A DNA stretch of 64,000 nt from Malurus cyaneus samueli (Eukaryota; Chordata; Aves; Passeriformes; Maluridae), in the NCBI GenBank assembly GCA_009741485.1, contig CM019236.1, positions 61,487,867-61,551,866 of the forward strand, given 5' to 3'. Both the position numbers and the translations under genes were made by a program. Positions 14,701 through 27,400 of this stretch are shown one piece after another. Position 1 is the first letter of the stretch; each line of letters begins with the position of its first letter. Under the pieces are notes generated by a model. That model worked only from the letters and a program-made list of their open reading frames with translations, did no database searches and was not told the DNA's origin.

Positions 14701-15849
14701 AGGCCTGAATCAGAGGAACAGAAAAAAGTCAAAGGGTATGGGTGGGGAGGACTGAAGTAAATGAAAACCAAATGAGAAAAGAAGCATGGAAACAGAAATG
14801 TACAAGTCAAGCTGTGTGGAAAAAAAAAACAGGAAGGTGGATGAGCCAGCAACAGAAGGCAGCACGTTGTGAACCTAATGGGCAACAGCAGAAAGGGCAT
14901 TGGGGCAGGCAGCAGAGGAGGCAAGAAGAGTGGGAGAGATGCAGGGAACAGGCTGTCAGAGGGGCTCCCCCATCCCTTGAGTGACGGGAAAGCAGATCAT
15001 AGTCTTCTGCTGGAACGGGGAATTCTCATAGTCCAGTGGCTCAGAGCTATTCCCTAGAGCTATAACTGCCAGCCCTGCTGCACCCAGCATGTGGAAAGCA
15101 ACACCTGTGCTCTCTACAGGACAACAGGAAAAGTTACCTCTCTCAATTAACAGCTAAATTAGCTGAAGATATAACCTCTAGAGTTAAGCCATGGAGGTGA
15201 ATTTTAACTCTGGTGACAAAGCGGACTGTAATACCTAATCCAACACCTCCACTTTGCCAACAGAAATGTTTGGTGTTGAAGGTGGCTCTTGTGGGACTAC
15301 AGGCCCCAGGAAATTGTCTTGGGTTCAAGGCAATGCAGGGCTGCGTGTTGGTTGCAAGTAAATTAAAAAAAAAAGAAAAAAGAAAGGGGGAAAAAGGAAG
15401 GAGGGGGAAACCCTGCTCATAATCCAAACTACAAAGTGTGTGAGGCAATGACAGTCAGGAGCCATTGTTCTTGGTTTCTGCTATCGTTAATGCACAGCTC
15501 ATCATGATTTTAAAAAGGAGCTGCAACTGAGAAAAAACACCAGGCAAATTTTACAAGGTTTCATTTTGCTATTTGGCTGGCAGCCTGGCCCCAACTGGTA
15601 AACTCTTTAAGTATGTGTTTAACTGGGAACACGGGATTAATCCTATTGATTGTGATGGGGTTAATTAACTATGTATGGACATCACAGTGATGTTTATGCC
15701 CTCAACTGAACTACGCAGGAAAATGAGGCTCTAAAAGAGGATGTTTTTTAAAAACTCACGTTGGCGTGCCTTTATGAACCGAAGACTTTGCAGACTCGAT
15801 CTTCTGACATGTAGATTTCCCTCGAGAGGAGATCAGCTCTAACCACAAC
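8763..15849. other. Upstream intergenic region, no gene seen
   Basis: AT-rich sequence with scattered short open frames and no recognisable domains or exon structure. It contains a second T/G tract near 12.23-12.32 kb and short A runs near 9,747, 12,787 and 14,820. Regulatory elements for LVRN could lie in the last few kilobases, but nothing specific can be shown. Confidence 0.55.
12226..12318. repeat. T/G-rich low-complexity tract
   Basis: A run of TTTGT, TTGGG and GTTTGG units ending in a T run of about 12. Same composition and strand bias as the tract at 8.5 kb. Confidence 0.8.
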
Positions 15850-15949
15850 ACTTTGCACACCTCAGTGACCCCGCCATTTTCTTGCCATCATGGTGAAAGA
15901 CGTAGGAATGTTTGTGAGTTTGGGTTTTTTTTTTTATTTTTCCGGCCGG

Positions 15950-17250
15950 TGCATGGGGAGCCCCCATCTGTGGCCCGATGGCCGCCTCTTGTACCGGGGC
16001 TTTCTGAAGCCCCGAGCCGCCGTCCTGCGCTGAGACACGGCCGGGACCACCCCGGCGCCGTTTCCGTCTGTCCGGGCACGGCGTTACCCTCATCCCGGGG
16101 GGTCCTGGGCATCCAGCATCTCCCGCCGCCGCCGCCGCCGGTACGTTCACTCGCTCGGATTTGAGGAGCGGCTGCTGGGATGCTCGCCGTCGCTTTTGCT
16201 GCTGAGGCAGACGAGATGGGGGCAGCCCTTGGCGGAGAGGCTTCTCCGGGACGGGGGGGAACCCGACTGCCCCGGCGCTGTCCGCCCTCCGGTGCGCCCA
16301 CTCCCCCGGCCCGTAAGTAGCCGGCGGCCGCGGCCCCGTCGGGGCGCAGAGCGGGATGGGACCGGGGCGGGGGTCTGTACGTGGGCGTGAGGGCGGGCGG
16401 CGCGGGGCCGCGCTGTCTGCTGGCGCGCTGGTCGCGCTGCTGGCTCTCGCCGCTCTCTACGGGCCCTGCGCCCAAGAGCCAGCGCCCGCCGCGCCCTCCC
16501 CCCTTCCCCCCCCGCCGCCCCTCACCGCGGCCCGCTCCGGCCGCCGGCTCCGTTGCCGCCGCCCGCCACCTCCTGCCGCTCCACTACGACCTGGAGCTGT
16601 GGCGCGGGTGCGGCCGGCCCAAGGCGGGGCCCTTCGCCTTCACCGGGCAGGTGAACATCAACGGTGCGCTGCCCTGCAGGACACGGACACGCGGGTGCTG
16701 CAACAGCGCGGGGGGCTGCGGATCCGCGGTGTCGCCGCCGTCGCGGTCCCTTCCGAGCGGCGCCCGCGCGTGGAGGTGGCGGGGCCCTGCGGTGGAGGAG
16801 GCGGACGAGGTGGGCGGTGCTGGAGCTCCGCGCGGCTCCGGGCCGGGCGCCGCTACGTGCTGCAGCTGAGCTCCCAAGGGCCGGCTGGAGGAGGAACCTG
16901 ACGGCTCTTCCCTCATCGCTAACAACCGACAGGGCAGAGCAAGGTAGGGGCGGCGTGCCGTCCGGGCACCCCGCGCCCCTGTGCCGACGGCAGCGGCGGT
17001 GCCACGGCCTCGGGCAGGGTCTGCCCCTGTGCCGGGGCGGCTGCGGGAGCTGCTTCGTTGCCCGGACGGGGAGAGGCGGCCGCTCCGCATCTCCTGAGCA
17101 CCCCCCGGGACCGCATCGCGGACTCCAAAGGGAGCGTGCCGCGAACTCCGGGCTGTGCCCACGCTGGCCGCGCTCCTCTCCGAAGAGCATCGGCCGGGCT
17201 GCCCTGGCTCTCCGTAGGCAGGTGAGCTCACCTGCAGCACCGGCTGGGCA
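15950..17250. promoter_or_regulatory. LVRN: CpG island covering LVRN exon 1
   Basis: The base composition changes abruptly from AT-rich to strongly GC-rich with dense CpG, then back again near 17.25 kb. The island covers the sequence before the putative LVRN ATG at 16,356, all of exon 1 and the first 300 bases of intron 1. It contains a (CCG)6 run at about 16,123-16,141 and many GC-box-like strings, and no obvious TATA box near the ATG. This fits a CpG-island promoter for LVRN. The transcription start cannot be placed from sequence alone. Confidence 0.75.
16356..16943 (+). CDS. LVRN: LVRN exon 1 (membrane anchor and start of ectodomain), multiple frame changes
   Basis: The ATG at 16,356 opens MGPGRG and leads to a hydrophobic anchor, [15 protein letters not shown], matching the type II anchor of human laeverin. 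The frame then shifts. [11 protein letters not shown] and FTGQVNI are read +1; TVRC and LQDTDTRVL need two further shifts; VEVAGP, VEEADE, AVLELR and [11 protein letters not shown] each lie in different frames. The last part ([17 protein letters not shown]) is in the frame that joins exon 2 at phase 2 through the donor CAAG|GTAGGG. Every change is explained by one extra base, at about 16,498-16,513 (C runs), 16,660, 16,672, 16,781, 16,809, 16,834 and 16,878. A further pair may affect residues 7-15, where an alternative frame gives LYVGVRA, resembling the human N-terminus. The exact start is therefore less certain than the anchor. Confidence 0.8.
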
Positions 17251-18443
17251 ATTTCTGGTCTCTCAGTGCCTTTGACTGGCAGCGAGGGGGTCACACTATG
17301 CCCAATGCCTGGCAGATGCAGCCCGTCTCAGAATCTCTGTCCCGGCCCTACGCGTGTCCTTGTAGCACTGACAACTCCCCACCTCCTCAACATGTGTCTG
17401 AGGGGAGCATATCTTTATCAAGAACCCGGGATTCTGTCTGTGTATTTCGGCATGAGTTTAGAGACGCTGACCACATGCAATTTCAGAAGTGTGGTGGAGG
17501 AGAATGAGGATCTGCTTTAGACAGCTCTACTTTGTAGGTGCTGTTGCACATGAAGTTGTTCAGTTTTCGCCAGACAACCCATGATTTGTGTCGTGGGTGC
17601 AGTTCGGATGCTTTGCTTCTCATTTGAACGGCAAAATCCGTGCTGGGGCAGTGTAAGCTTATCAAGTAGTCAATCATCTAAAACATTTTCACCCTCAAAA
17701 TGATGCTGTCCTTTTCCTTTTCCTTTCCTTTTCCTTTTCCTTTTCGCTTTTTCCTTTTCTTTCCTTTCCTTTTCACTTTTCCTTCTTTTCCTTTTCCCTT
17801 TTCTTTCCTTTTCCTTTTCCTTTTTTCTTTTTTTTTTCTTTTGTTTTCCTCTTATTTTTCCTTTTAATTTGTCCACCTTTCTTTTTCACCTCCCCCCCCC
17901 CCTTTTTCCTTTTCCTTTCCCTTTCTTTTTCCTTTTTCTTTTTGATTTTAAATTCTGGGTGTGAAACCTGCTAAGAGAAGCGAAATTAAGAATTAGAATT
18001 AAGTACTTACTTGGAAAAAGTTTCTCAAAATAGGAATTTGAAGAAGAGAAGGCGAATTGCTTGTTCTAAAGTTATCTCATTTTGAATAATTAAAGATGTT
18101 GTGATTTGCTGAGCAAACTCTGAGTCGAAAGGAAACTCGGGGTCAAAATTCAAATATTACTGGCTCCCAGCCTATCAGTGAGTCCACTAAAGTGAAATGT
18201 ACCTCAGCAATTCATAGGCTTCTTGTTTGGGCAGGCAATATGCAGTCACTCACAGGATCCATAAACTTCAGCCTCTGTATGAGTAGTGGCACTAACCACA
18301 AAACCACAAAATGAAGTTAATAGTTTATATTGAAATGGAGGACTGCATGGCTTTTCTCAACAAACTGGCTTTTCATCTGCCATATCTTGTGTTAATCTTC
18401 AAACCATAGTCTGCCACATCTGGAAAATGACTTATACAGAACT

Positions 18444-18484
<41 letters not shown>

Positions 18485-21400
18485 AAGAAAAAGTGAAATT
18501 GGTAAGCCTAGAAAAAAATGCAGTATGACAGTATTTTAGGAAGCACATTCCATTTTTCTTTAATTGCAATTTCTTCATTCACTGATTGTTGTTCACAGAA
18601 TTGTTTGAATTTAAGGTTAGAAAAATCCAGAGCTTTTTTGTTTACATGATTTTATAAGAATCCAAATCAGAAAGGAACAAGTACTTAATTACTTAATACT
18701 GTGTCACTATGCTTTCTGATCCTGTATTAACTCAATTAAGTTCTAAGTGATGCCTAAAGATTTTTACTTTTAATGTATTTTTCATATATTTGTAGCTTTG
18801 TAGACCATTAATATGTGATTATACAGCTCCTGGTATTTTTCCTACCCTTTCTCATAGATTTTAGAGTAATAAACTAACCTTCTAACACATTCCTGAAATA
18901 CTGTTTAGGCTTATTTTCAAGTAGAGGACCTACAAGAAGAACATCTTGTTCTCCAGTCAGAATCTGATAAGACATAATAAGAAGTGGGGCAAAGAAGCCC
19001 TGGACCAGCTCCAATGGGGCAGTACTCAGGGGGAAAAGACCCAACTGACTGCCCTTCTAATTGGACAATGTTTATCAGATATGATACTTTCTTAAACTTA
19101 TCAGAATTGTAGAAATCCAATACAGACATGCCCATAGCCCATAACTGTGGATGTACATGGAAGCTTCCAATAAAGAACTGCTTTTTATTTTACCATTTTA
19201 ATACTGTTGCAAGGGTTTTGTCTTTTGAAATCAGGCAACATAAGAAACACTGACTTAGAAAATTATGGTTTTTGATTCAGACTGTGAAAAATTCAGTGTC
19301 TGGAAAAAAGATTGCTGTCACCAGCCTTGCTGGAGCAGCAGAAAATAAGAAAAAAAGGTTTTAAAAACATTCAAATAATAGGTATAATTCAATCTCCAAT
19401 TGTTTAGAGCATTTATGACAAATGTTCCATTTGTTCCATAAAACACTAATGAAATGTGAGACTGCTGTCTGGTTAAAGAGATGATAGTGGTATTTAGACA
19501 ATGGAATAAATCAGAGGAAATCCACTGAGTGCAGATATATTATACTGTTTTAAGTATTTGTTCCTGCACACTTTACTGATATTACTGAATTATTTTGAAT
19601 ATTTTTTCTGCTTTCTTTGAATCAAGGTTATGCGATAGTATCTTGTTATTTTTCCTTCACTAAGAGTTAGGTCATTACTTTACCAGCCATTTCCTAACCT
19701 GATGGGTTCCAATAACACTGAAGGGGTTTTCAGTTCTTTTTTTGGAGGAGATATGTTTTGAGGAGTTTGTAAGGTTTGTCAAGATATTAATGATTGGAAA
19801 AGTTGGATTCTAATGGATTACATAGATCAGAAGTGATAGAAAAGCTTTCAGTGCCCTCCAGCTGTCAGCACAGAGCCCATTACTGTTCTGCAAGGAAACT
19901 TCCATCTCCAGCAAAATGTCCTGGAGTCATTCCTCTGCAGTGACTCCTACAGATCTTCAGCAGACCCTCAGGTCAGTTTCCTGAGAAGGCTTTCTGGCTT
20001 CAGCACCTGACTGAAACCAGCAGCTGTTACAGGCAATGTGACTATCTATGGTCATCTATGTATTTCTTGCACATGATGGGAGCCCTAATGGTTTTTGTAA
20101 TTTCTGCCTGTGGAACTGCTAGAGACTTCTCATTTCGGAAGAGTCTGAAAGATAAGCTTTGAGAAGTGGAGTCCCTGAAATGTTTGTTCCACCTGGGCTA
20201 TCTTTTTATTGGTCATATTTCTTGGTCAGCTAACCCCACTGCTCTTACATTGGGTGGCAAAGCTGTTCAGGGACATTTTCAGAAGCCTTAACCTTATCTC
20301 TGTGAAAGAAGAATAAACCAAAGCTCCAGCTTCACGTAATATCCAACACAGAAATTACTTGTTACCGGTTCGACCACTGATGACTGTATGTGTTCACTCT
20401 TGCTCCCAGTTTGTACTGCCCACCTGATCATGCCACACACACGAAAGAAAACACTGAAAAATGGGAGCGCTTGTCATGGGTATCGGACAGTCTGTGTCTA
20501 CAGTGCTTGCAGGAACAAAGGGAGGAACAGGGAAGAAGCTCACACTTCTCTAGCACCAGGTGTTTGAAGGCTTTCCTGTTGAAAGGGTGAATCTATATTC
20601 TGCAAATAGTTGTGGCAGTCCACAGCAGGATATAGCTAGGCAGAAAAAGACTCCCCCTTTGCTCTTCTTCTCTGCCACTGCTGGCTCAAACATATGCAGT
20701 GAAAGAGTTTTGTTGTCCATAGCTCTCATAAAAGTCTTCTTGCACTGCCATGAATGAGCTCATGTGTGCCCAGCTGCTGGTACTGCTTGGCTGTCAGGTT
20801 TGGAGCTTTGAGGACCATTGCAAGGGTATTTGTTCTGATTCTGGGTAGGGGTGCCCTTACGTGAACAGCTCAGATGTGCAGCTCGTTGAGGCTTCTGCCA
20901 CGAGACACAGTGATTTTTCTTTTGCTTCCAGTGAGTGTGTGTTGCAGGAGAAGAGTCAGAGATCACGCCAACAGTAAATTTAGGTTTTAATACTTAAGAG
21001 TTAGTGAGTATTCAGTATAAATAATTATTTTAATATTTAATAAGTATACATGGATTAGTGGTCAATGCTCTACACTTACATTTAGTATAGGAGTCAAAGA
21101 TTATTGAGCAAGTTTTCTATAAAAAAACTTAAATGTTGCATGCACGTGAAAAATTTCACAAGCTCATCCATATCTGGTGCTGGCAAGGGGTCTTACAGCC
21201 TTGAGGGCAACCTTGAGAGGTGTACAGGAGATCACTGCCCTGCAGCCAGGTGCTGTGGAGAGAGAGCTCAACAGAGTGATAGCTGCAGTGATGATGGTGT
21301 AAAGTGGTTCATTTGCAGTCAGTTTTTCTGCTATTAATGCAGTTCCTGCCACTCTCCAGTCCAGTCTCCAGCCAAACCTGGGGCTTTGGTTTGCTGCTAA

Positions 21401-24400
21401 ATTCTCCCTGACAGCCTCACAGAGCAGGATTAACCTTGACTGGATCTACTTGATGAGCATCTGACTGGCGCAGAGCTCACTTAGCTCAAACAGGACGAGT
21501 GTTACAGTGTGCCACAAGTGGGGCAAACCTCTTTGGCATAAAGGATCCTTCTGAATATTATTCTGGGTTTACCAGTGCATTGGGACAGCAATGGTGCTGT
21601 ATTTGCAGGAATATTCAGTTAGCTAACAGTTATTACATTTTTTAATTCAAATGTGTAATTAATTAATTAATGGAAGTGCATGCATTAGGGAGAAATACAG
21701 GTGTAAAGAGACATGGTCTGCTGTATGTAAAACTTTAATCAACTCTGTTTTAGTAAACAAAGTAGAAATACTCAAATATTTAAAAATAGACTATAAAAGG
21801 CCTGTGATGGATAAAAACCAGTTGTAATTAAAAAAAGACTGCCTTTATCTACAAATATCCAAACTGAACTTGCTGTTTGGTATGGGGATTTAGTCATGAC
21901 ATGAAATAATAGCCAAATCTTTTCCAAATCTGCATATCTACATTATTCATCTCTGGCTTTTTCTAATTTGTTGTCTCTATGTTATATATGGATTTTGATC
22001 AGCTGTAGCCTGCTGGATTAATCTTATTTGCATTTTTAACACAGAATGCTCATTGCCTCCCAAATGGAACCAACATATGCCAGGACAGTTTACCCATGTT
22101 TTGATGAACCTGCCATGAAGGCCACATTTAATATCAGAATTGTCCATGACACAAGCTATGTGGCTCTTTCCAACATGCCTGCTATTGGTAGGTAAACAAC
22201 AAGATGATGTATGGTTTTTTTTTTCCCACCTAAATTACTTTTACAAAGGGTGCCATTCATCTGAGATTATGTCATCCAAAGAAGCAGCTTTCCATTGTCC
22301 ATTTGCTAATGCCTTCAAAAGGCACAAAAAATCTGTGTCTCTGAACTTAAAGTTGTAACTCTGTTAAAATAATTAATGACTCTCTTACTCGTAATTAGTG
22401 TCTCTGATGGCAATCATTCTATCAAACAGTTGTATTAATTGTGATGTGCTCTCCTCTTCTGCTGGAGGCTGCAGAGGGTTTGATTTCTGGTATTTACTGC
22501 TTAGTTAGTGTGTCTGTCTTACTGTGTGACATACCTTTGAAGCAAAATGGCAGTTCCAAGAATGGAAAAGTATTATTTTTGGCATCGGGATTCCTTTAAT
22601 TTTAATTGATGGGATCTCCGTGAAAATCACTGGGAGCATTTTCTACCCCAAAGAATCTTGCCTGTGTCCTCCTTACTTAAAAGGAAGGTATCTGGTATGT
22701 AATTAATAATTCTTAGGCAGTCATGACCAATATTTGGATCATAACGGTTGTATGTTTTAGACGGGTATCATGGGATAAATTGTCCTCAGTTTGCCCACGT
22801 ATTAAAACTGATGGAGTTTGATATTGATACTGATATTGATATTGATCCAAGACTTTAGAATCTCAAGAATGGATTTTTGCTGTTTGCATGGAAGGTCACA
22901 ATTCTGATACATGTCAGTAGCAGCAAGTCTGGCTACGCTCCTTCTACTCAAAACTTATGAGTTAGTGCAGGAATACATCATATTGAAGAAAGGGGTAAAA
23001 AAGACATGCAGAAAACACAAAATTCTTTGTTTATTATGGAAGAGCTTTGGTTTGAATATTTCTTTGACTTTTTTTCTAGATGTATCTGAAGTGAAAGATG
23101 AAAATGGAAGCCTGTGGAGAGTTACCACTTTTAACACTTCACTGAAAATGTCAACTTACTTGACTGCTTTTGTGATTTGTGATTTTGATCATGTCACCAG
23201 AACCGAGCGGGGAAATGAGGTAGATATGAGGCTGCATAACACATTATAGGAGCTTACAACACAAGTTAGCCCTGTGGTGCATCATGTGCCTATAAGATTA
23301 TCACAGACCTCTACTGCGCTTTCCATTCCCAAACTATCTGCTTATGTGGTAACACTGCTAACATTTGCAGATATTTCTGCAGACAACTTTCCTTTGGGAC
23401 AATTAGTTTATTGTCTCATCCTGTTCATTTAATACAACTGCATTGATAGGTATGGGCTTTGTAGGTTAAAATTTAGGAGCAGCTACACTGCAGAAAGTAC
23501 TCGTTATAATTCAGGGTCTTCTTACTTCCTTAGGTGTCTTAATTAGAAAAGAGACTAATTTCTACTGCTGTGACAAACCACTGATGTTCAGTGACTTGTT
23601 CCTCAAGATCCTTTGTGACATCAGTAGAAGTAACACTGTGCCCCAAATATTTTGTATATTAGTATATTAATCTTCTATTCCACAGTGTGCACATTTTTTA
23701 GCCTCCAGAAGTGACTGTCCTGTGTTTGAAATGTCTAGAACTGTGAGTATTCAGTTTTGCAGCTAGGCTAAAATGGCCAAAGCTTGATGAGGGAAGTTGT
23801 AAGAACATGTACTGCATTGGCAGCAGTTGCTTCACTTTGTCTCCTTTGCTCAAAGTCTACAGAAAAAGATGTATCAAGTTAGTCCTAAATAAATAGTAAG
23901 TTCAAGCATAGAACTGTTGAAAGTAGCCTTTACTTTTTCTCTTTATTAAATAAGAGCACTTCAAGGTTAGCTCACTCTCATCCTACTGGAAAGGTGAGAT
24001 AATGTAAGAGAACAATGCACAGGTCATTTAGGAAGAACAGTATTGGCTCTTTTGTAAAGGGAAGACTGAATTTGGTATGTCACACCTCCAGCTTCCATGT
24101 TCAACTTGTTGGATACTCACAGCTGTGACTGTGGTGCCTTTTTCCTGGGCCTTGTTCTTGACTGACAGGACACGGTAGAGCAGAGCATTCAAATGAGCTC
24201 TTTTTCAGAGAGAAAAGGCATCACCTGTGTTCTGTGAGGTTGAGTAGAAAGGATATTTCACCTGTTGGTTTCGGACAGAGATGCTCAGTTTATGCCTTCA
24301 TAGTATTTGTGAGACCATGTTTATTGTGCCTATTTTGATGTTTCTGGTAAATAGCTTACAGCCTGAAACACTCAAACTTAGGATTAGGATTTTAAGATGC

Positions 24401-27400
24401 TAGTTGTGTTTGGAAAATGAAATGATCTGGTCTTTGAATCTCCTCTGAAGCCTTGGCTGAAAAGAGGGCCTCAGAGATTTAAGGATACTCTGTTGACTGA
24501 ATATGCTTATTTTTTTTTCCATTAAATATTGATGCTTCTCAGCTGTGCTCTTGGGGTTTGGCTGTGCAGCTTCTTGTGAGATCATGCATTGCATTAAGAT
24601 GTGAGAAATATGAAGGTTTTGAGCTGCTGGGCACTGCTGGAGGGTCTCTTGTTCAGAGATACATGATGGAGACATAGACCTTTTCTCAGGCTACTCCATC
24701 ACTTTTGGGCAAGCAGCCGCCTTTTTCACTATCATGACAAAGCAAATGGGCACAGGAGAGGAATAAGTTCTTGCTACGGTGGTCTTTATTTCTCAGGGGT
24801 GGGGGGGATGTCATCTGCTCAGATTTCATCTGCTTTCTCCAGCAAAGGGGAGGCTGATGATCTGTGAGAAAGTTCAGGAGGAGAGATGTATGTGTTGGGA
24901 CTGCAAACGCTCTCTGAACATCCATTTTCTTCCTCTTCAGATGGGCTAAAGGAAAGCTTGCCACCCAGACACAATCACTGGAATACATTGGTTTAAGACG
25001 GGTAATTCTAAGTAGTTTGAGATCATTTGCCATTTAAGAAAATAAAAGCTAATAGTTCATTTGTTTCTGCAATGTATAGTTGTGTTCAAATCTTTGTCCG
25101 TTTGAAGTACTGGAATCCTCCTAGATTTTCGCAGGATCGGGGTCTCTGCTGCATTTTGTTAAGTCCAGCAAAACACAAGTTGGGGTTTTTTTTAAAATTA
25201 AAAGCTTCATTGATTAGTCTGGTTTGGACAGACTGCATTTTTCCAGCAATGATTCACACAATAGAAGAAAAGGAAATGAAAGTGTGAGGGCTGTTTAAGA
25301 TAATTCTTCTTTGTTTTATTGCAGATACGTATTTGGGCTCGGAAAGAGGCAGTTAAATATGGGTATGTTGAATATGCTTTAAATATCACCGGCCCAATAT
25401 TTTCATTTCTGGAGGATGTACTTAATGTCAGCTACCCTCTGCCAAAGACAGGTGAGATGTCTTTATTTTCTGAAACGGATCAAAAATTTCTGCTAATGGT
25501 ACAACATTCACAGAAGCAATGTGTTCCTTTGCAGTATTCTCCCTTTATAGCTTACAATACTTATTGAATAAACCCCCTAAACTTAAAATCACTCAATTAT
25601 CTTTTCTGTGTCATGGCTTTTATTAACCTGTAATGCATCACTCTTACCTTTGCATTCCACTCATTCTTTTAAAGAATATTTTCTTAATAAGGGAGCAGAT
25701 GGATCAACAAAGTGGATAGAAAGGAGTAGTTCAGTCACGTGGTTGTTTTTGGGATCCATAGATCATAATATGCAAGGATGTTGTGTCCTCCTGGTAAATC
25801 CATGATGCTAGTAGCCTGTGTCCCACCAAAAGCATTCCTTGCTTTCTTCAGTACATTCCTGTCTTCCCTGTGAGTTGGGTGTATGTTCCTGTGCTTTCCT
25901 CCCCAGAAAAACAGGGAGAATTCCCCTGCAGGACAACATTATTTCTATTTGGAATGGACATCAGGTAAGTTGGTTCACTCTAGCTTCAGTCAAAAAATAG
26001 GATCCCACCATCTAATTCATTGTACAGTTTGCTGCTTGTACTTGGATTCCCTAGGGTTTCAGCATGAATACAATGGGGAAATGGGTAGAATATTGAGAAG
26101 ACAGAAGGCAGTTCTTTTTTTAAATGGATTTTGAACCTGCCAATGATTTTAGCAGATTGTAGGAGTGAGGGGAAAGAATTTCCCTCTTTTCTTGACTGGA
26201 TAGTTTGTTGATTTCTCAAATCTGAATTTTGGCACTTGAAAGAAATAAAAGTTAATCCCCCTGTTTGTTTTTTTTAAAAAAAAATTTAAAATTATTGCCA
26301 GTATATTTTTCTAATAACTTGCAGAATTACTCACTACACTTCTTTTAGAAAACTTAATATATGCAGTCTTTACTCTTTACATTTTCTTGTTTTAGTAACC
26401 TTACAAGCTAGTCAAGGCAGTGCATTATTCTGTTTCATGCTTATGTTCTTCTGTTTAGCAGCAATGTCAATACATTAATTCATTAAATAAAAACCTATTA
26501 TGCAGCTGAAACAGAGGAGCAGTATGCAAACTTCCTGCTAGGTAGAATTTCGGTTTCAGAGAGGGCTGTAATACCGTTACAATCCCCACTGTAATGCCAT
26601 GCAATATACTGGATTTCCCAGTGTCTTTCTGTGAAGTTTTGCTTAAAAATAGTAAGACTAGACCAAGCAAGTGCATCCTTGTAAATGCTAGCGATTCTGT
26701 TGCAAACTCGAAATGCAAAATTAAGAATAAGCACATTTAATTAACCCGTGGTCTTTAAGGGTTTGTCTGTACCTGATTTTAATGCAGTTATAAGCAAGCT
26801 GTCTTGCCCCAAGATTGTTGGATAAGGGCTGCTCACCAAAAGTGAAATACCTTTTCTGTTAAGCTCGAGGTAATAATCCCATCTGAGATGCAGCCTGCCT
26901 GTGCTGGGGTTCAGCACCATGTTTGCATTGATTGCCTGGCTTCTGGACTGCAGCTTTCTTGTGGTCAGCTGCTCTGGGATACAAGCTTGTGTTTACCTAT
27001 AAAACTTCTGCATACCTTTTCCAAATATTGATCTTTGCTGCTGACTTTAAACAGTGTATCTTTCTATGAGATCCTGGTATCTTGTCCAGCTCTCAGATTT
27101 GGACTGAAAACTGATCTCTGTGCAGAATAAGGCAGAAGGGCAGTAGAGAGGTGACAGTCTTACTGTGTAAATAAAGAGATGATGCTTCTAAGGTGCCCTT
27201 CAAATAAGAGTGGAAAAAGTATCTCTACTCACACAGCTAAAAGAGCAAGAATTCTTTTCGAAAAGTGACTAGGCTGAAGAAAAAGGTAAGTATTATGTTA
27301 CCCAAATACAGAAGAAACTCACTGGGAAAGATTTCTGACAGCCATTAGTGAATGTTTTCTCTTTTAACCTTCATTTTCATTCAGAACACTTGTACATAGA

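Larger units (their letters stand above)
16944..22044. other. LVRN intron 1
   Basis: 5.1 kb. It begins in the CpG island, then contains the polypyrimidine tract at 17.70-17.95 kb and a 37-T run at 18.45 kb. No other gene, conserved exon or recognisable transposon was seen. Confidence 0.8.

Noticed and set aside
1..15849. Search for exons of AP3S1, the gene upstream of LVRN in human
   Set aside because: None of its recalled protein segments could be found in the translated frames, so nothing is annotated.
16885..16943. Alternative reading of the end of exon 1 ([16 protein letters not shown])
   Set aside because: It looks M1-like, but its phase does not join exon 2. The frame giving [10 protein letters not shown] and NNRQGRA joins exon 2 without any extra lesion and aligns better to laeverin.
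15888..17294. Long minus-strand open frames (195, 222 and 236 codons) and a 203-codon plus-strand frame over the CpG island
   Set aside because: GC-rich DNA lacks stop codons by chance. The homologous M1 peptide segments lie on the plus strand and explain the region.
17670..17876. Lys/Arg/Glu-rich minus-strand open frame
   Set aside because: Mirror of the CCTTTT repeat.
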